Shown here in pieces: positions 1 through 12,394 of a stretch of 64,000 nt of DNA. The stretch lies in the NCBI GenBank assembly GCA_003952965.2, contig CM025852.1, forward strand, positions 24,774,574 to 24,838,573. The letters run 5' to 3'. How positions within the stretch are numbered: the stretch's first letter is position 1; the number at the start of each line of letters is the position of its first letter. Source of the DNA: Morella rubra (taxonomy: Eukaryota > Streptophyta > Magnoliopsida > Fagales > Myricaceae). Made by a program: the position numbers and the translations under genes. The notes below the pieces were generated by a model. It saw nothing but the letters and a program-made list of their open reading frames with translations, did not search any database and had not been told where the DNA came from.

Positions 1-1577
1 GTTCTCTAACCTCGCTTTTGAGAATATTCGGTTAGAATATTTTTTGAGAATTTTTAAGTAATTTAAATTTTATCGTACTGTAGTTATTTTTAAATGATAT
101 TAAAAAATATGTTTAATTTTAAAATTCTAAGATTTAAAAGAATCTTAAAAAAATAAAAAAAAACGAACAACATCTTTGTATCTTTGTAAAAATGCACATT
201 GTCTAACAGCAAATGAGAAGAGATAGAAAACAGCCAATGGAGCGACATTTGAAATACCCCATTTTGTGAGATTGTAAGCCACTTTATGTTGTATTTGACT
301 TTTGGTTTCCAAGGAAGCCATATGCTAACTAAAGAAGGAGTCGTCATGGACCGCAATATCAAGAATCATTAAAGAGTCTCTAGTTCATAAAGGAAAGGGT
401 AATCAAGCAGTGATTGCACACAAGAATAAGTCGATCAGGTTCACTCCAACCACTATAAAAGGAACATGTATACGTTTTATTCTGAACTGACAATTATTCT
501 ACCTACATACTCTCTAAGAATTCATTGAGACATCAGACTCTCACCCATATGATGACTCTAACTTAATTTGTCTCTCTCTTACCAGTGTTTACCTTGGGCT
601 TAAAGACGCTAAAAGATTGATAATCGCTCATTTGTTGGGCAGGACATTTTTTGACATCATCAATTGGATACCCAAGCATGACTCGTAATCTCATGCAAAT
701 TAAGAGAGATTGCCGCTGAGGCATAATGGGAGCTTAAGCCACCACATCAAGATTAACAAATATTATTGATCATGTAACAAAGTATGCCGTAACATACTCT
801 ACATAGACCTTAAAAAAACCCAATGTTGTTGTGGAGCGCCATCCTACACATATATGGCTCAATAATGTCTAGGTTAGTGTGTAGTAGAACTTGCACTGAG
901 AAGCCTGGTCTGTCTTTTTCACTTGTGCTTAAGAAAATATATTGATGGCTCTAATTCTCTCTAATTTTTTTGTTGGATTTGTATAAATTTAGATGGCAAA
1001 CTAAGATTAGTTAGGGGTTTATTGGGAATTTGAAGTCATTGGAATACATCTAATTTTCTTCACATGTAGATTAGGATTGTACTTCACTCCATATTCTCTC
1101 AAAAGAAATAAATCAGATGACTAAATCAACGCAGTTCATTGCGTGTCCGAATTCCTATTAATTTCATATTCATCAATCAATTGAATATTTTAATGTTCTC
1201 TTAGCTGGGATATTCCCAAGTAAGGAAAAAAAGAGAGAAAACAAATATAAAAAAACCAATGCTAAAGTGCGCCCATATGGCTTATGAAGTAATCATGCGC
1301 ATAGAATAACGCTGACGAGTAGTTGGAGAGCGTCCCCGTCATTGACCGTTACGATTACCGTAGGTAGGAGGATAGAGAGTCCAGCCACGTGGGCTCTCTG
1401 TTCCTTCTCGTCGATCCCTCGAAGGAATATCGACGAATTCGGAGAGGACAGCGAGGACAAACAGAGAGAGAGGAAGAACTTTGGGAATTGAGAGTGAGCG
1501 AGGGAGGAAGATTTATGTGATCGATCAAATCGAATATGGTTGTGTGATGTGGGAGCGTTTTGGGCATAGCATTAGCA
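1..1577. other. upstream spacer and 5' flank of the maspardin gene
   Basis: No coding region is supported here. The first 200 bases are AT-rich with A and T runs. From about 1340 to 1577 the composition becomes more GC-rich, which fits the promoter and 5' leader of the plus-strand gene that starts at 1578. The short open frames present match nothing I recognise and overlap this leader on the opposite strand. Confidence 0.5.
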
Positions 1578-4500
1578 ATGAAAGGCGCTTTTTCGGCGCC
1601 CGGCGATTACATCTACTTCAAGTCTCAGGTTCCTCTCCATAAGATCCCCGTACGTTTCCCTCTAAATTCTCAGCTTTGTTTTCTATTTTGCATGTTCTGT
1701 CTTTAGCCATTTTCATGTTATCTCTGATCACGGGTGTCCCATTAGCTTCAATGTTATTGGGTTCGTCTTTATTTTTCCTAGTGTCTTCTTTTCTCTGTCA
1801 ATTATCTGTGGGGATAATACATGAGCTTAGTTTCTAGTTCTCTGACCATTATGAATCCGGTTCCAAGTTGCGAATTTTGAGGTGGATATAAGGTTTTGTG
1901 TTTGTCTGAATACGAGTTTAGTTTGTTAGTCTAGACTCATCACTGGTATACCGTTGCTTCAGCTTTTACTCAATAATGGGTAAGAGGATGATAATGGATT
2001 CATATTTTAATGTTATCGTATATACTGGGTTTCTTTTTTTAATTTGTCCAGTTTATGTTCTTGATAATGGGTTTTACACCTTGTTTCCTAATGTAGGTGG
2101 GCGAACATTTTGTTTGGCTGTAGTCTCTTTTTTCTGATTTGTAGTGTTGGGCTGTCGATAAGTTACTTGTTTTGTATTTCATCATGCGATGATTTTCTTA
2201 TAATTCTTAAAACTTCGTTAGTATTGGTTCCAGTTGGTCAAGATTTTGACTCCATACCTTCATTCTATAAGTGGCTATGCCTTCATTTTAGCTGTACTTC
2301 TCCTTGGCCAATTTTTCTTCATATGTGAGAGTGGGCGTTTTTGCATCAACTCCTTGATGAGAAGCTTCACTCTGATGTTGCTTTTTATCTACTGATGATG
2401 TCTTAGTCGGGAGCCTCTTTTCTTCTCCTCACAGATTGGCACAAAGCAGTGGCGCTATTATGATTTTGGCCCAAAGGTGGTACCTCCTCTGATTTGTCTC
2501 CCTGGAACAGCAGGGACAGCAGATGTCTACTACAAACAGATCATGTCATTGTCCATGAAGGTAGTAAGTTTGATCTTAATGTGTCTTCCTCATCTCTGAC
2601 ATTCTCTAGTCAACACATATTAGAGAATCGAATGCCTGCCTTTTTGTATTACCTCATCTTTTTTCCATTAGAAGAAGCTGTTCGTCATGGTTTTTCAAGT
2701 TTGCATAGACCTCTGTTCATCACGGGGACTCGTAGGGCTTGTTTGTTGTTTGTTTAGCTGTTCTTCCTGCAGGATTCATTATCTTCTGGAGGGTGGCTTG
2801 TCTTGGAGTGACAATTGATACTGTGCTTCACCTTTATCATAAAAACCTCCCTCCATCTGGAAGTAGTGAATATATTCTAGTTCTCTTATATGAAGAGAAT
2901 TTTACATGGTTCTGTTGTAAAAGCCAAGCTATGATCGTCATCAACTTATCATGGTTATGTTATCTATCTCTAGAATATATTGCTCATTTATTAGCTTTTA
3001 AGTTCCTTCTATTTGAAGAAATAGATAATTACTGTGTCCATCTAACATTTCAGCCTAAATGAATTATGTTCAACCTGTTTTATACTACTAACTAGATATG
3101 AACTTGCATTTCTGTGACTTTACAACCAAACAAACATGGGAACTGTTTTCTAAGTTAGTTGATGGCAAAACAAAGTATTAGCAGCATTTAGAATTTCATG
3201 GTTAACATGGCTCCTTCCTTGTCCTTGTCACACTAGATGGAATAATTTCTGCTTTCGATTTTGCTTATTATCGTCACTGTATATTTCTAAGGAATGAAAC
3301 TAGAGTATTCCAACATGGAAATATTACCAACCCTCTTGCACCACTTGATGGTAACTGTCTAACATTATATGGGGGTAGCCAGATAATGTTTTGGACTGCA
3401 ACCATAACAATACTCGTGCTGAAATGTTAGGGTTACGGGTGATTTCTGTTGATATTACGGGTTTGAATCATTGATTAAGCATTTGAAAACTTGGATGCTA
3501 TCGATGTTCATCATGTAAGAGGTCACCTAACTTTGTCACTATATGTTCATGTATTCCATATAGTGCCTGCTCAACTAAGAACCAACATTGGAAATATAGT
3601 TCTTGGAACATCTGTGGTTCAAATCAGTCGTGCATAAACTTGGGTGTACATGAACTACATTGTCATAGCTCATCACTAATTTGCCCATGTTTGGATGGCT
3701 AGCATCCAAACAATGTGGATTCTTTATGATTCATAAGTGATGGCCATCTTTGTTTTGCTAGGTTGCATACTTGGATTTCATCCAAAATGCTTATGATTTA
3801 TTTTTCCTAAATGATGATAATTGGTGGCACTTATACACTAAAGCTTAACAGGATCTTCGTCTTCTTCTTCTAGCGATTTGGGTCAAACTGAGAATCTCTT
3901 ATGAGACATTGTAAGCTCATGCTTTACTGCCATTGCATAAACTTTACGTACTACATCCAGCCACAATTTACCTGTGTACATACGAATGTTAAGACTAGCT
4001 GCTGGGTGATATGACATATTCAATTGACATATCCAATCATTCAAAATAGGTTTCCTATGAGCAATTATTTTTTTTCCTCTTGATTGTAAAGATTTATTAT
4101 TATCTGAAAGAGAAAACATAAAAATCAAAATATTTGACTGATCAGTCTATGGCTAACAGATACATCTTTATGGAACATCCCTTGGGGGCTTCTTAGCACA
4201 ACTCTTTGCTCAGCATCGTCCAAGACGGGTTCGGTCATTGATACTATCAAATTCTTTTCTGGATACACGCAGTTTCTCTGCTGCAATGCCATGGGCTCCC
4301 ATGTAAGTTGTCACATCTTTTCTTATATTAATGACTTTAAATGGGATATGACCAGGCTACCTTATCTGATGTATCACTCGTATGTAGTATGTTGTTTGAC
4401 TGCCTGTAGCACTACACGCCTAAATCATGTGTAGCAATTGTTGTATTTTGGCATGGTATGAACACAATCTGCTGCATGTGCAAGCTTTAGAATAGTTCTT

Positions 4501-7500
4501 GGAACATCTGTGTTCAAATCTTTGTGGAGTTCAGTCTGGAACACCATTTCAAGTCTATAGTATTCTGTCTTTCATGAAAATGGTAAGATGAATTGTCATA
4601 GTACTTTGTTCATTTGTTCACTAAATTTGGCCCAGTGATGAATTGTGACAAAAATTAGCTTTATTTAAAAATTGATTTTCACCACTTTTGGCAAATTCAC
4701 AAAACTCATTTAACACAATTAACACAACTCCAACAACTTAATTTCTAAAACTCCAACTGTTCACTTTTGGAGTGATGATTGTAGCACTCCAACACATGAC
4801 AAAATTTTCACACAACTTTTTCAACTCCTTACTACCAACCAAAGTTCTTTTTAACAACTCCTTAACTTTTTCAATAGCACATCCAACACTACAAAAACCC
4901 ATAAAAAAAATCAAAATTCCTTTATTGTACTATCAACAATGCACCTCTTGGATTCTTTATGATACTCATAAGTGATGGTAACTCGAGTTTGAATATTAGT
5001 TGTACTAGATAAGATCTTTGTTTTGTTACATCAACATTTCTCAAACAAACACTAGGTTGCATACTTGGATTTCATCCAAAATGCTTATGATTTATTTTTC
5101 CTAAATGATGATAATTGGTGGCACTTATACACAGGTATATGTAAAGCTTAACAGGACATCTTCGTCTTCTTCTTCTAGCGATTTGGGTACCAAAACTGAG
5201 AATCTCTTTATGGGTAGTTTTATGAGACATTGTATTAGCTCATGCTTTAGTTTCTTTTGCTGCCATTGCATAAACTTTACGTACTACATCCAGCCACAAT
5301 TTACCTGTGTACATACGAATGTTAAGACTAGCTGCTGGGTGATATGACATATTCAATTGACATATCCAATCATTCAAAATAGGTTTCCTATGAGCAATTA
5401 TTTTTTTTCCTCTTGATTGTAAAGATTTATTATTATCTGAAAGAGAAAACATAAAAATCAAAATATTTGACTGATCAGTCTATGGCTAACAGATACATCT
5501 TTATGGAACATCCCTTGGGGGCTTCTTAGCACAACTCTTTGCTCAGCATCGTCCAAGACGGGTTCGGTCATTGATACTATCAAATTCTTTTCTGGATACA
5601 CGCAGTTTCTCTGCTGCAATGCCATGGGCTCCCATGTAAGTTGTCACATCTTTTCTTATATTAATGACTTTAAATGGGATATGACCAGGCTACCTTATCT
5701 GATGCATTTCTTTATGCAGTAAGAAAAAGGCTAGAGACTTGTTGTTTAATTCAGTTAGCTCTTATGCATAACAAAGATTTAATAATATGTGCTGTCAGGA
5801 AACTAGGACTGAATTAACTGCCATGAGATTGCTTACTACTAGATTTACTCCCACTACATGAATGTATAATGTTTCTAGGTTTTGACATGTAGGATTAAGT
5901 AGAAAGGAACCTAGTTCTGTGCCGAACAAAGCCTGTTTTCAGTTGGTGCTAAAATCTTCATAAGATTTGCAACTATCTGCTTTGTATAATGGACCAGCAT
6001 AAATTGTGTATTTGCTAGAAGTTTGAAATATTCTGGTTATGGGTCACCTGTGGCCACAGAATGCACCTACCTTTTTCAAGTTTTTTCTGGTTCTTTTTTC
6101 TTTGCCCTGGGCTGGAAGGGGTTGGTGGTAGTGCTGATTGCCCTGTTTTGGAGTTCCTCATGATTAGCATGCTATGTATAGGAATGGGTCCATTTAAAAC
6201 TAGAAGCAATTATATGATGGGTGAGCGAGCTAGTTAATTCTTTTTACTGTTTCGTGCTCTGGCCGTATAACTTTCAAACTGTAAGTGATTGTAACACCGT
6301 ATTCAACACTTGTCTGACCAACACAACTATGAAGCAAAAGAAGCTTTGTACCAACAGCCAAGATAAAGATACCAGTAATTTAATTTTGCAATAATCCACG
6401 CCAGATATAGCATCAAAATTGAACCCGAGAGCCATCCTTTACTGTGAATATAACGAACCCTAAAATAGATCTCAACCACATCTAACGCCTTTCCACAAGC
6501 TTGACCCATATGGCCATTTTGATTGATCCTGTTCTCGCCGATGAATTTAAGCCACTTCCTTAATGAGGCTTGTTTCAAAGGTATGCAATTTCTTGACACC
6601 CAAACCACCAGCCCCGATAGGAAAACCTGCATTATCCCAGTCAAATATATTAAATTAAATTTCCTCCATCCCTGCACAAAGTAAGTGTCTAGCCAACTTC
6701 CAATATGTTAGCCATGTGAATGATTGTCGTGATAAAAATGAAGTAAAATGTACGTTAAAAGTGAGTCTCCCTGAGGCAGTTCTAGATGTGTCAATGGTAA
6801 CAAGCCTCCTTTTGACAGATATAAGTTTCTTCAATGTTGCTTGATGCCTCGCTGTCTTTTTCATTGATAGTGGTATAAACCATACGTGCCTAAAATTGTG
6901 ACTTTAAAGGGAAACTTAGCTATGCAATTTGGTGCCCACCTTGCAACATGAAGCCTCAAACATCTCAGATGCCCGTACTAAATCACCTACACTTTGTAAC
7001 TTGTTATTATCCAAATTTACATTCAATGCAAGATCCTCTTAAAAAACGAGAGAATGCACAGCTACTTGCTCTATGTTGATAAGGAACTGCATTGCAAGGA
7101 GGATGGTGTCATCAATGAATAACAAATGAGAGTCCCCATATCATCAACATGACCTCGCACAACATGGAATCATGCTATAAGCCCAACTTTACTTCTCTGG
7201 ATACCATTCTACTAGAAGTCTCCATAGTGAAATGAAAAGAAGAAGAGATAAAAGGTCCCTTTGTCTCCACCCTTTAAAACTAGAAAAGAAAAAGTAAGCA
7301 GTTGGACTGCCATTAAATCCAATTGTCCACTCGATTGTTGAAATGCTAACCAAATCCATATCCCCCCAACAAATCAAACAATTTAAATTCAGATGGTTGT
7401 CCGTGTTTTCTATATCCGAGGAACGAATAAACCCCTGGTGTCCCATCTCCTACTACTATCCCCGAATTCTCTAGTAATAATAAGAATTGAGTCCAAAAAT

Positions 7501-10500
7501 TTTCTCTACCACGCACAGAAGCTGTTGAGTATCTGACCTAACTGCCTTATCCATGTTTCAATGTTATGACTACACCTTAGCTGAAAATTTATAAGCACTA
7601 CCTGCTAGGCTAATAAGCAAAACGCCTGTCTAAAATTTGGTGTAGTCAAACCCAAAATTATGCATATTTAACTTTGATTCCTGAGCAGTAATCATCCTTT
7701 CTACACTAATGCTTGGATATATGGGTTAAGTACTCGTTCTAGATACCTTTTTCTGTAAAATTTAAAGAAATCCTCCCCCCCTCTTCTCTCTCTCTCTCTT
7801 CCTCCTTGCATTCGTGGACTATGTTGCTTTAAATCTGGAAAGAGCATGATCTGGGAGATGAAGTAGTTTCAGTTTGCTCATCCCACAATTCTCAACTGTT
7901 CATTGCGCTCCTACGAAAGTAGTGTTCTATGGTGGTATCAGTTGACTGCCAATACTCCACATTTATGAAATCTTTTGTTTCTACTTTTTCATTTCATTTG
8001 CTTTCTGTAATCTCTTTGTTAAGAGTTACTTGTTCATTTTTGGTTGATTTGTTGTTTGTTGTGAATTGCTTTCTAGATATGTTGTTTTCTCAACAAATTA
8101 ACTTCGTGATTGTGGAATGCCTTGTGCAGTGTTAGTTGGACCCCTTCTTTTTTGCTGAAACGATACGTCTTAACAGGAATTCGTGACGGTCCCCATGAAC
8201 CATTCATTGCTGATTCAGTGGACTTCGTTGTATCTCAGGTAAGGTCTGCAAAGTTCTACAGCATCTTTTGGTTTTAGCTCCATATATTGTGTGTTGAAAC
8301 ATTCTGTCTTTGAACTCCCTATATTTCAGTGCATAAGGAAATTTTCTTGTGAAATCATTCATTTTACTTATCCTCACTCTATTTTCCTTTTCAAATTTTG
8401 GTAATTTCAAAGCTGTTAATGTACAGGGAAGTGATTTAACTATGTAATTGTCGTATGCAATTGTCTTGGGGTCTTTGCTACTCGTATGCATGTAGGATTT
8501 GGAACTATGCTTCCCAACCCCCCACCTTCCCCTTCTCTCCCTGTCTCTTTCCCCGACATTTTTGGCCCTATTCTTTGATATTTGTTGGAACCACAAGGTT
8601 GGACAAGATTTTCAACCTGGATTTAAGTACAACTAAACCGCAATTGATTTGGGGAAAATTAGATCAATTTCTGCAATCAATTCAACATGCACTTGCTCAC
8701 TTCCTTTGGCACTGACATATGTTGTTAATTCAGGTTGAAACATTATCAAAAGACGACTTGGCCTCCAGGTTAACTCTGACAGTTGATGCTGCTTCAGTTG
8801 GAGCCCTGCTGCTTTCAGATTCGTTTATTACTATAATGGATGTAAGCTGTCTGAACCTCTTTGCATGCTTGTTTTTGTACAAACGTATCATTTTAAAAAT
8901 AAAAAAGCTAACAGATACCGTTATATTTTGGTCTAGTATTCCTGATTGAAGTTTAGGGAAGTCCCTAGAGCTCACTTTTTGAAGCTCCTGTCTGGTTTTG
9001 GTGTAATTTTTGGATGTGTTTATCTGTCTTTCCATTTCTTCTTCTTTGTCTTCTTCTTTTCTCCCTGCTGGGCAAATGTGCTAGATAATGTTCCAAGTTC
9101 TGCTGCTTGTAGCTTCTGAATTCGTCATAAGAACTTCAGCATTTAAGTTCTTTAATTTTTTATACAAAATAGTTTTTGATGGTCTGCACATGTAACTCTT
9201 GGTGAACTAAGTGATTTGCTGCAAGAGTACTGCAATTGATTAGACAAACATAAACTCTCAATTTTATCCTCCGTATTGTTTCTTTGGTGAAATTGAACCC
9301 CCCAAAAAAAAACCTTGATTCTAGTTGGGGTTATGCTAGCTTTGAAAGCATATCTCACATTTGGAGACATTGACTTCAATCATACCTTTCAACCTGGATA
9401 TCTTCAATTAAAGGTTTCAACCTAGTTATACACTGCACTTAATGTTGTGATTCCGATCCTAATGGTTTTGTGAAGATTCAAAGTCATATTTATTGAAGTT
9501 CCTTCGTCATGAATATTTAGGGGAGGGAAACCAGCTACAGATCCAACATAGATTCAAAGAGAATCTCATGTCTGTAAGCCAAGCTTTGTTGTTAAATATG
9601 TTGAACTTGACAGACTAAAGGTCAGTAGATTGCTATACATTGATAGAAGTAGAACAGTGAAGTTCCCAAATCTTTAAAGAAATCCTCCCCTCTTTCGTTT
9701 CTCTCTTCCTCCTTGCATTCGTGGACTATGTTGCTTTAAATCTGGAAAGAGCATGATCTGGGAGATGAAGTAGTTTCAGTTTGCTCATCCCACAATTCTC
9801 AACTGTTCATTGCGCTCCTACGAAAGTAGTGTTCTATGGTGGTATCAGTTGACTGCCAATACTCCACATTTATGAAATCTTTTGTTTCTACTTTTTCATT
9901 TCATTTGCTTTCTGTAATCTCTTTGTTAAGAGTTACTTGTTCATTTTTGGTTGATTTGTTGTTTGTTGTGAATTGCTTTCTAGATATGTTGTTTTCTCAA
10001 CAAATTAACTTCGTGATTGTGGAATGCCTTGTGCAGTGTTAGTTGGACCCCTTCTTTTTTGCTGAAACGATACGTCTTAACAGGAATTCGTGACGGTCCC
10101 CATGAACCATTCATTGCTGATTCAGTGGACTTCGTTGTATCTCAGGTAAGGTCTGCAAAGTTCTACAGCATCTTTTGGTTTTAGCTCCATATATTGTGTG
10201 TTGAAACATTCTGTCTTTGAACTCCCTATATTTCAGTGCATAAGGAAATTTTCTTGTGAAATCATTCATTTTACTTATCCTCACTCTATTTTCCTTTTCA
10301 AATTTTGGTAATTTCAAAGCTGTTAATGTACAGGGAAGTGATTTAACTATGTAATTGTCGTATGCAATTGTCTTGGGGTCTTTGCTACTCGTATGCATGT
10401 AGGATTTGGAACTATGCTTCCCAACCCCCCACCTTCCCCTTCTCTCCCTGTCTCTTTCCCCGACATTTTTGGCCCTATTCTTTGATATTTGTTGGAACCA

Positions 10501-12394
10501 CAAGGTTGGACAAGATTTTCAACCTGGATTTAAGTACAACTAAACCGCAATTGATTTGGGGAAAATTAGATCAATTTCTGCAATCAATTCAACATGCACT
10601 TGCTCACTTCCTTTGGCACTGACATATGTTGTTAATTCAGGTTGAAACATTATCAAAAGACGACTTGGCCTCCAGGTTAACTCTGACAGTTGATGCTGCT
10701 TCAGTTGGAGCCCTGCTGCTTTCAGATTCGTTTATTACTATAATGGATGTAAGCTGTCTGAACCTCTTTGCATGCTTGTTTTTGTACAAACGTATCATTT
10801 TAAAAATAAAAAAGCTAACAGATACCGTTATATTTTGGTCTAGTATTCCTGATTGAAGTTTAGGGAAGTCCCTAGAGCTCACTTTTTGAAGCTCCTGTCT
10901 GGTTTTGGTGTAATTTTTGGATGTGTTTATCTGTCTTTCCATTTCTTCTTCTTTGTCTTCTTCTTTTCTCCCTGCTGGGCAAATGTGCTAGATAATGTTC
11001 CAAGTTCTGCTGCTTGTAGCTTCTGAATTCGTCATAAGAACTTCAGCATTTAAGTTCTTTAATTTTTTATACAAAATAGTTTTTGATGGTCTGCACATGT
11101 AACTCTTGGTGAACTAAGTGATTTGCTGCAAGAGTACTGCAATTGATTAGACAAACATAAACTCTCAATTTTATCCTCCGTATTGTTTCTTTGGTGAAAT
11201 TGAACCCCCCAAAAAAAAACCTTGATTCTAGTTGGGGTTATGCTAGCTTTGAAAGCATATCTCACATTTGGAGACATTGACTTCAATCATACCTTTCAAC
11301 CTGGATATCTTCAATTAAAGGTTTCAACCTAGTTATACACTGCACTTAATGTTGTGATTCCGATCCTAATGGTTTTGTGAAGATTCAAAGTCATATTTAT
11401 TGAAGTTCCTTCGTCATGAATATTTAGGGGAGGGAAACCAGCTACAGATCCAACATAGATTCAAAGAGAATCTCATGTCTGTAAGCCAAGCTTTGTTGTT
11501 AAATATGTTGAACTTGACAGACTAAAGGTCAGTAGATTGCTATACATTGATAGAAGTAGAACAGTGAAGTTCCCAAATCTATTGGAACTCTTATCAGGAC
11601 ATATTCCCATGTATCTATGCTTCCTATTGAATGCTAACTCTAGTTCTCCTGTGGGTTTACTGTATTCTTGCAAGAGTGTGCCGTTAACTTGATGATTTTT
11701 CCTTAGCTATAATACTGGAACAAGGAAATAAGGAATTTTCCACTGATAGCAATACGGTTTCTTTTTGGCATGTTTACACGTTCCTTCCTTGAAGACAAAC
11801 GACTACTGTGCAATTCCTCAGCACCTCAAAGATGAACTGAGTGAGAGGTATCCTGAAGCACGGCGAGCATACTTGAAATCCGGGGGAGATTTTCCATTTC
11901 TCTCTCGACCAGATGAAGTTAACTTACATCTTCAGGTAGTTATATTGTTCTATACTTATTCTTTTTGCTGGTTGGAAGGGCCCATGTTTCAATGAGTATC
12001 TACACTGTGGCAGCTACACCTCAGGCGGGTTGGTGTAGAAGCTCGGCCGGACTTGGTTAGGGGCATCCCAAAAGGAGGCAGTGGTGGAAGCCCTGGTGAA
12101 GAGAATGATGGAAAAGAAGATGATCCTGATGATCCACCCAAGGATGATGGGGAACCCTCTGAAGGTCCATCTACAGATAGTCAGCTGCATCCAGCTCCAG
12201 AAAGTTCAGAATCTCATACTTTAGATGACCAGCTCCTCAAAAATGCGAGGCTCTGCCATTTGGATCATGCAGATGTGGCGATGCTTTACTTACCACGAGT
12301 GTGGAAGCTTTTCTTTCTACGTTCGCTTCTTACTTATTCGGGATCGTTGTACATTACTTTGAACTGCTGTAGGAAGGTCAGACATGTGGTGTAG
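1578..12394 (+). CDS. maspardin (SPG21/ACP33-type) alpha/beta hydrolase, with internally duplicated exons
   Basis: Exons read at GT/AG sites: 1578-1649, 2435-2560, 3431-3514, 4160-4302 (second copy 5493-5635), 8130-8238 and 8734-8841 (second copies 10037-10145 and 10641-10748), 11795-11935, 12014-12394. Using one copy of each exon gives about 388 residues, the usual plant maspardin size. The start begins [17 protein letters not shown]; exon 4 carries the nucleophile-elbow motif YGTSLGGF; later exons encode DSVDFVVSQ and [13 protein letters not shown]. The acidic, Pro/Ser-rich C-terminal part is coded by the last exon. The family is an alpha/beta-hydrolase fold; human maspardin is an endosomal protein, and the plant role is not established. 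Exon 3 is about 15 bases shorter than homologs lead me to expect and lies in a deletion-rich stretch. Including the extra exons breaks the frame, so either they are skipped or the region is misassembled. Confidence in the family is high; confidence in the gene structure as printed is low. Confidence 0.85.
3596..4390. repeat. first, deletion-rich copy of an intron/exon segment
   Basis: This matches 4493-5710 in direct orientation. From about 3960 to 4380 the two copies are identical, including exon 4 of the maspardin gene. From about 3720 to 3960 this copy lacks many short pieces present in the other, for example around 3850-3935, and it lacks most of an AT-rich insert found at about 4630-4940. 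Losses are almost all in this copy. That pattern looks more like raw long-read error than natural divergence. Confidence 0.8.
4493..5710. repeat. second, fuller copy of the same intron/exon segment
   Basis: Direct repeat of 3596-4390, containing a second identical exon 4 (5493-5635). It includes about 300 bases of AT-rich sequence at 4630-4940 that is absent from the first copy. That stretch is rich in short CAACTCC/AACTTT motifs and could be a small non-autonomous element, but no clean terminal repeats were seen. Confidence 0.75.
6320..7450 (-). mobile_element. degenerate LINE (non-LTR retrotransposon) fragment in a maspardin intron
   Basis: Minus-strand frames show decayed reverse transcriptase motifs of plant L1-type LINEs in the right order. 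Near 7330-7210 there is a run equivalent to the conserved RQGDPLSPLLF block, here [13 protein letters not shown]. Near 7130-7080 lies [13 protein letters not shown], corresponding to the FADD catalytic box with Ile replacing Ala. Near 6610-6560 a [10 protein letters not shown]-like stretch corresponds to the conserved GGLGI region downstream of the RT. Frames are interrupted by several stops and shifts, so it is not active. No poly-A tail or target-site duplication was located. It lies antisense to the host gene. Confidence 0.7.
7758..9672. repeat. 1.9-kb tandem duplication, copy 1 (maspardin exons 5-6)
   Basis: Direct tandem copy of 9673-11579 with a constant offset of 1907 bases. Every reading frame compared is identical between copies. 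The only clear difference is a pyrimidine-rich microsatellite near the left end (about 7775-7805 versus 9685-9705). The unit starts at TTTAAAGAAATCCTCCCC and ends at TTCCCAAATCT. It contains exons 8130-8238 and 8734-8841. Confidence 0.9.
9673..11579. repeat. 1.9-kb tandem duplication, copy 2 (maspardin exons 5-6)
   Basis: Second copy of the unit described at 7758-9672, abutting it without spacer. It contains exons 10037-10145 and 10641-10748 with intact splice sites. The near-complete identity, introns included, means either a very recent event or an assembly artefact. Confidence 0.9.

Noticed and set aside
3685-3715. Short inverted repeat GTTTGGATG...CATCCAAAC as a MITE end pair
   Set aside because: The arms are only five bases apart and lie in the unreliable stretch, so no element can be defined.
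8204-8596. 130-residue minus-strand frame, repeated at 10111-10503
   Set aside because: It is antisense to a maspardin exon and the following intron; its repetition is explained by the 1.9-kb duplication and the protein has no recognisable features.
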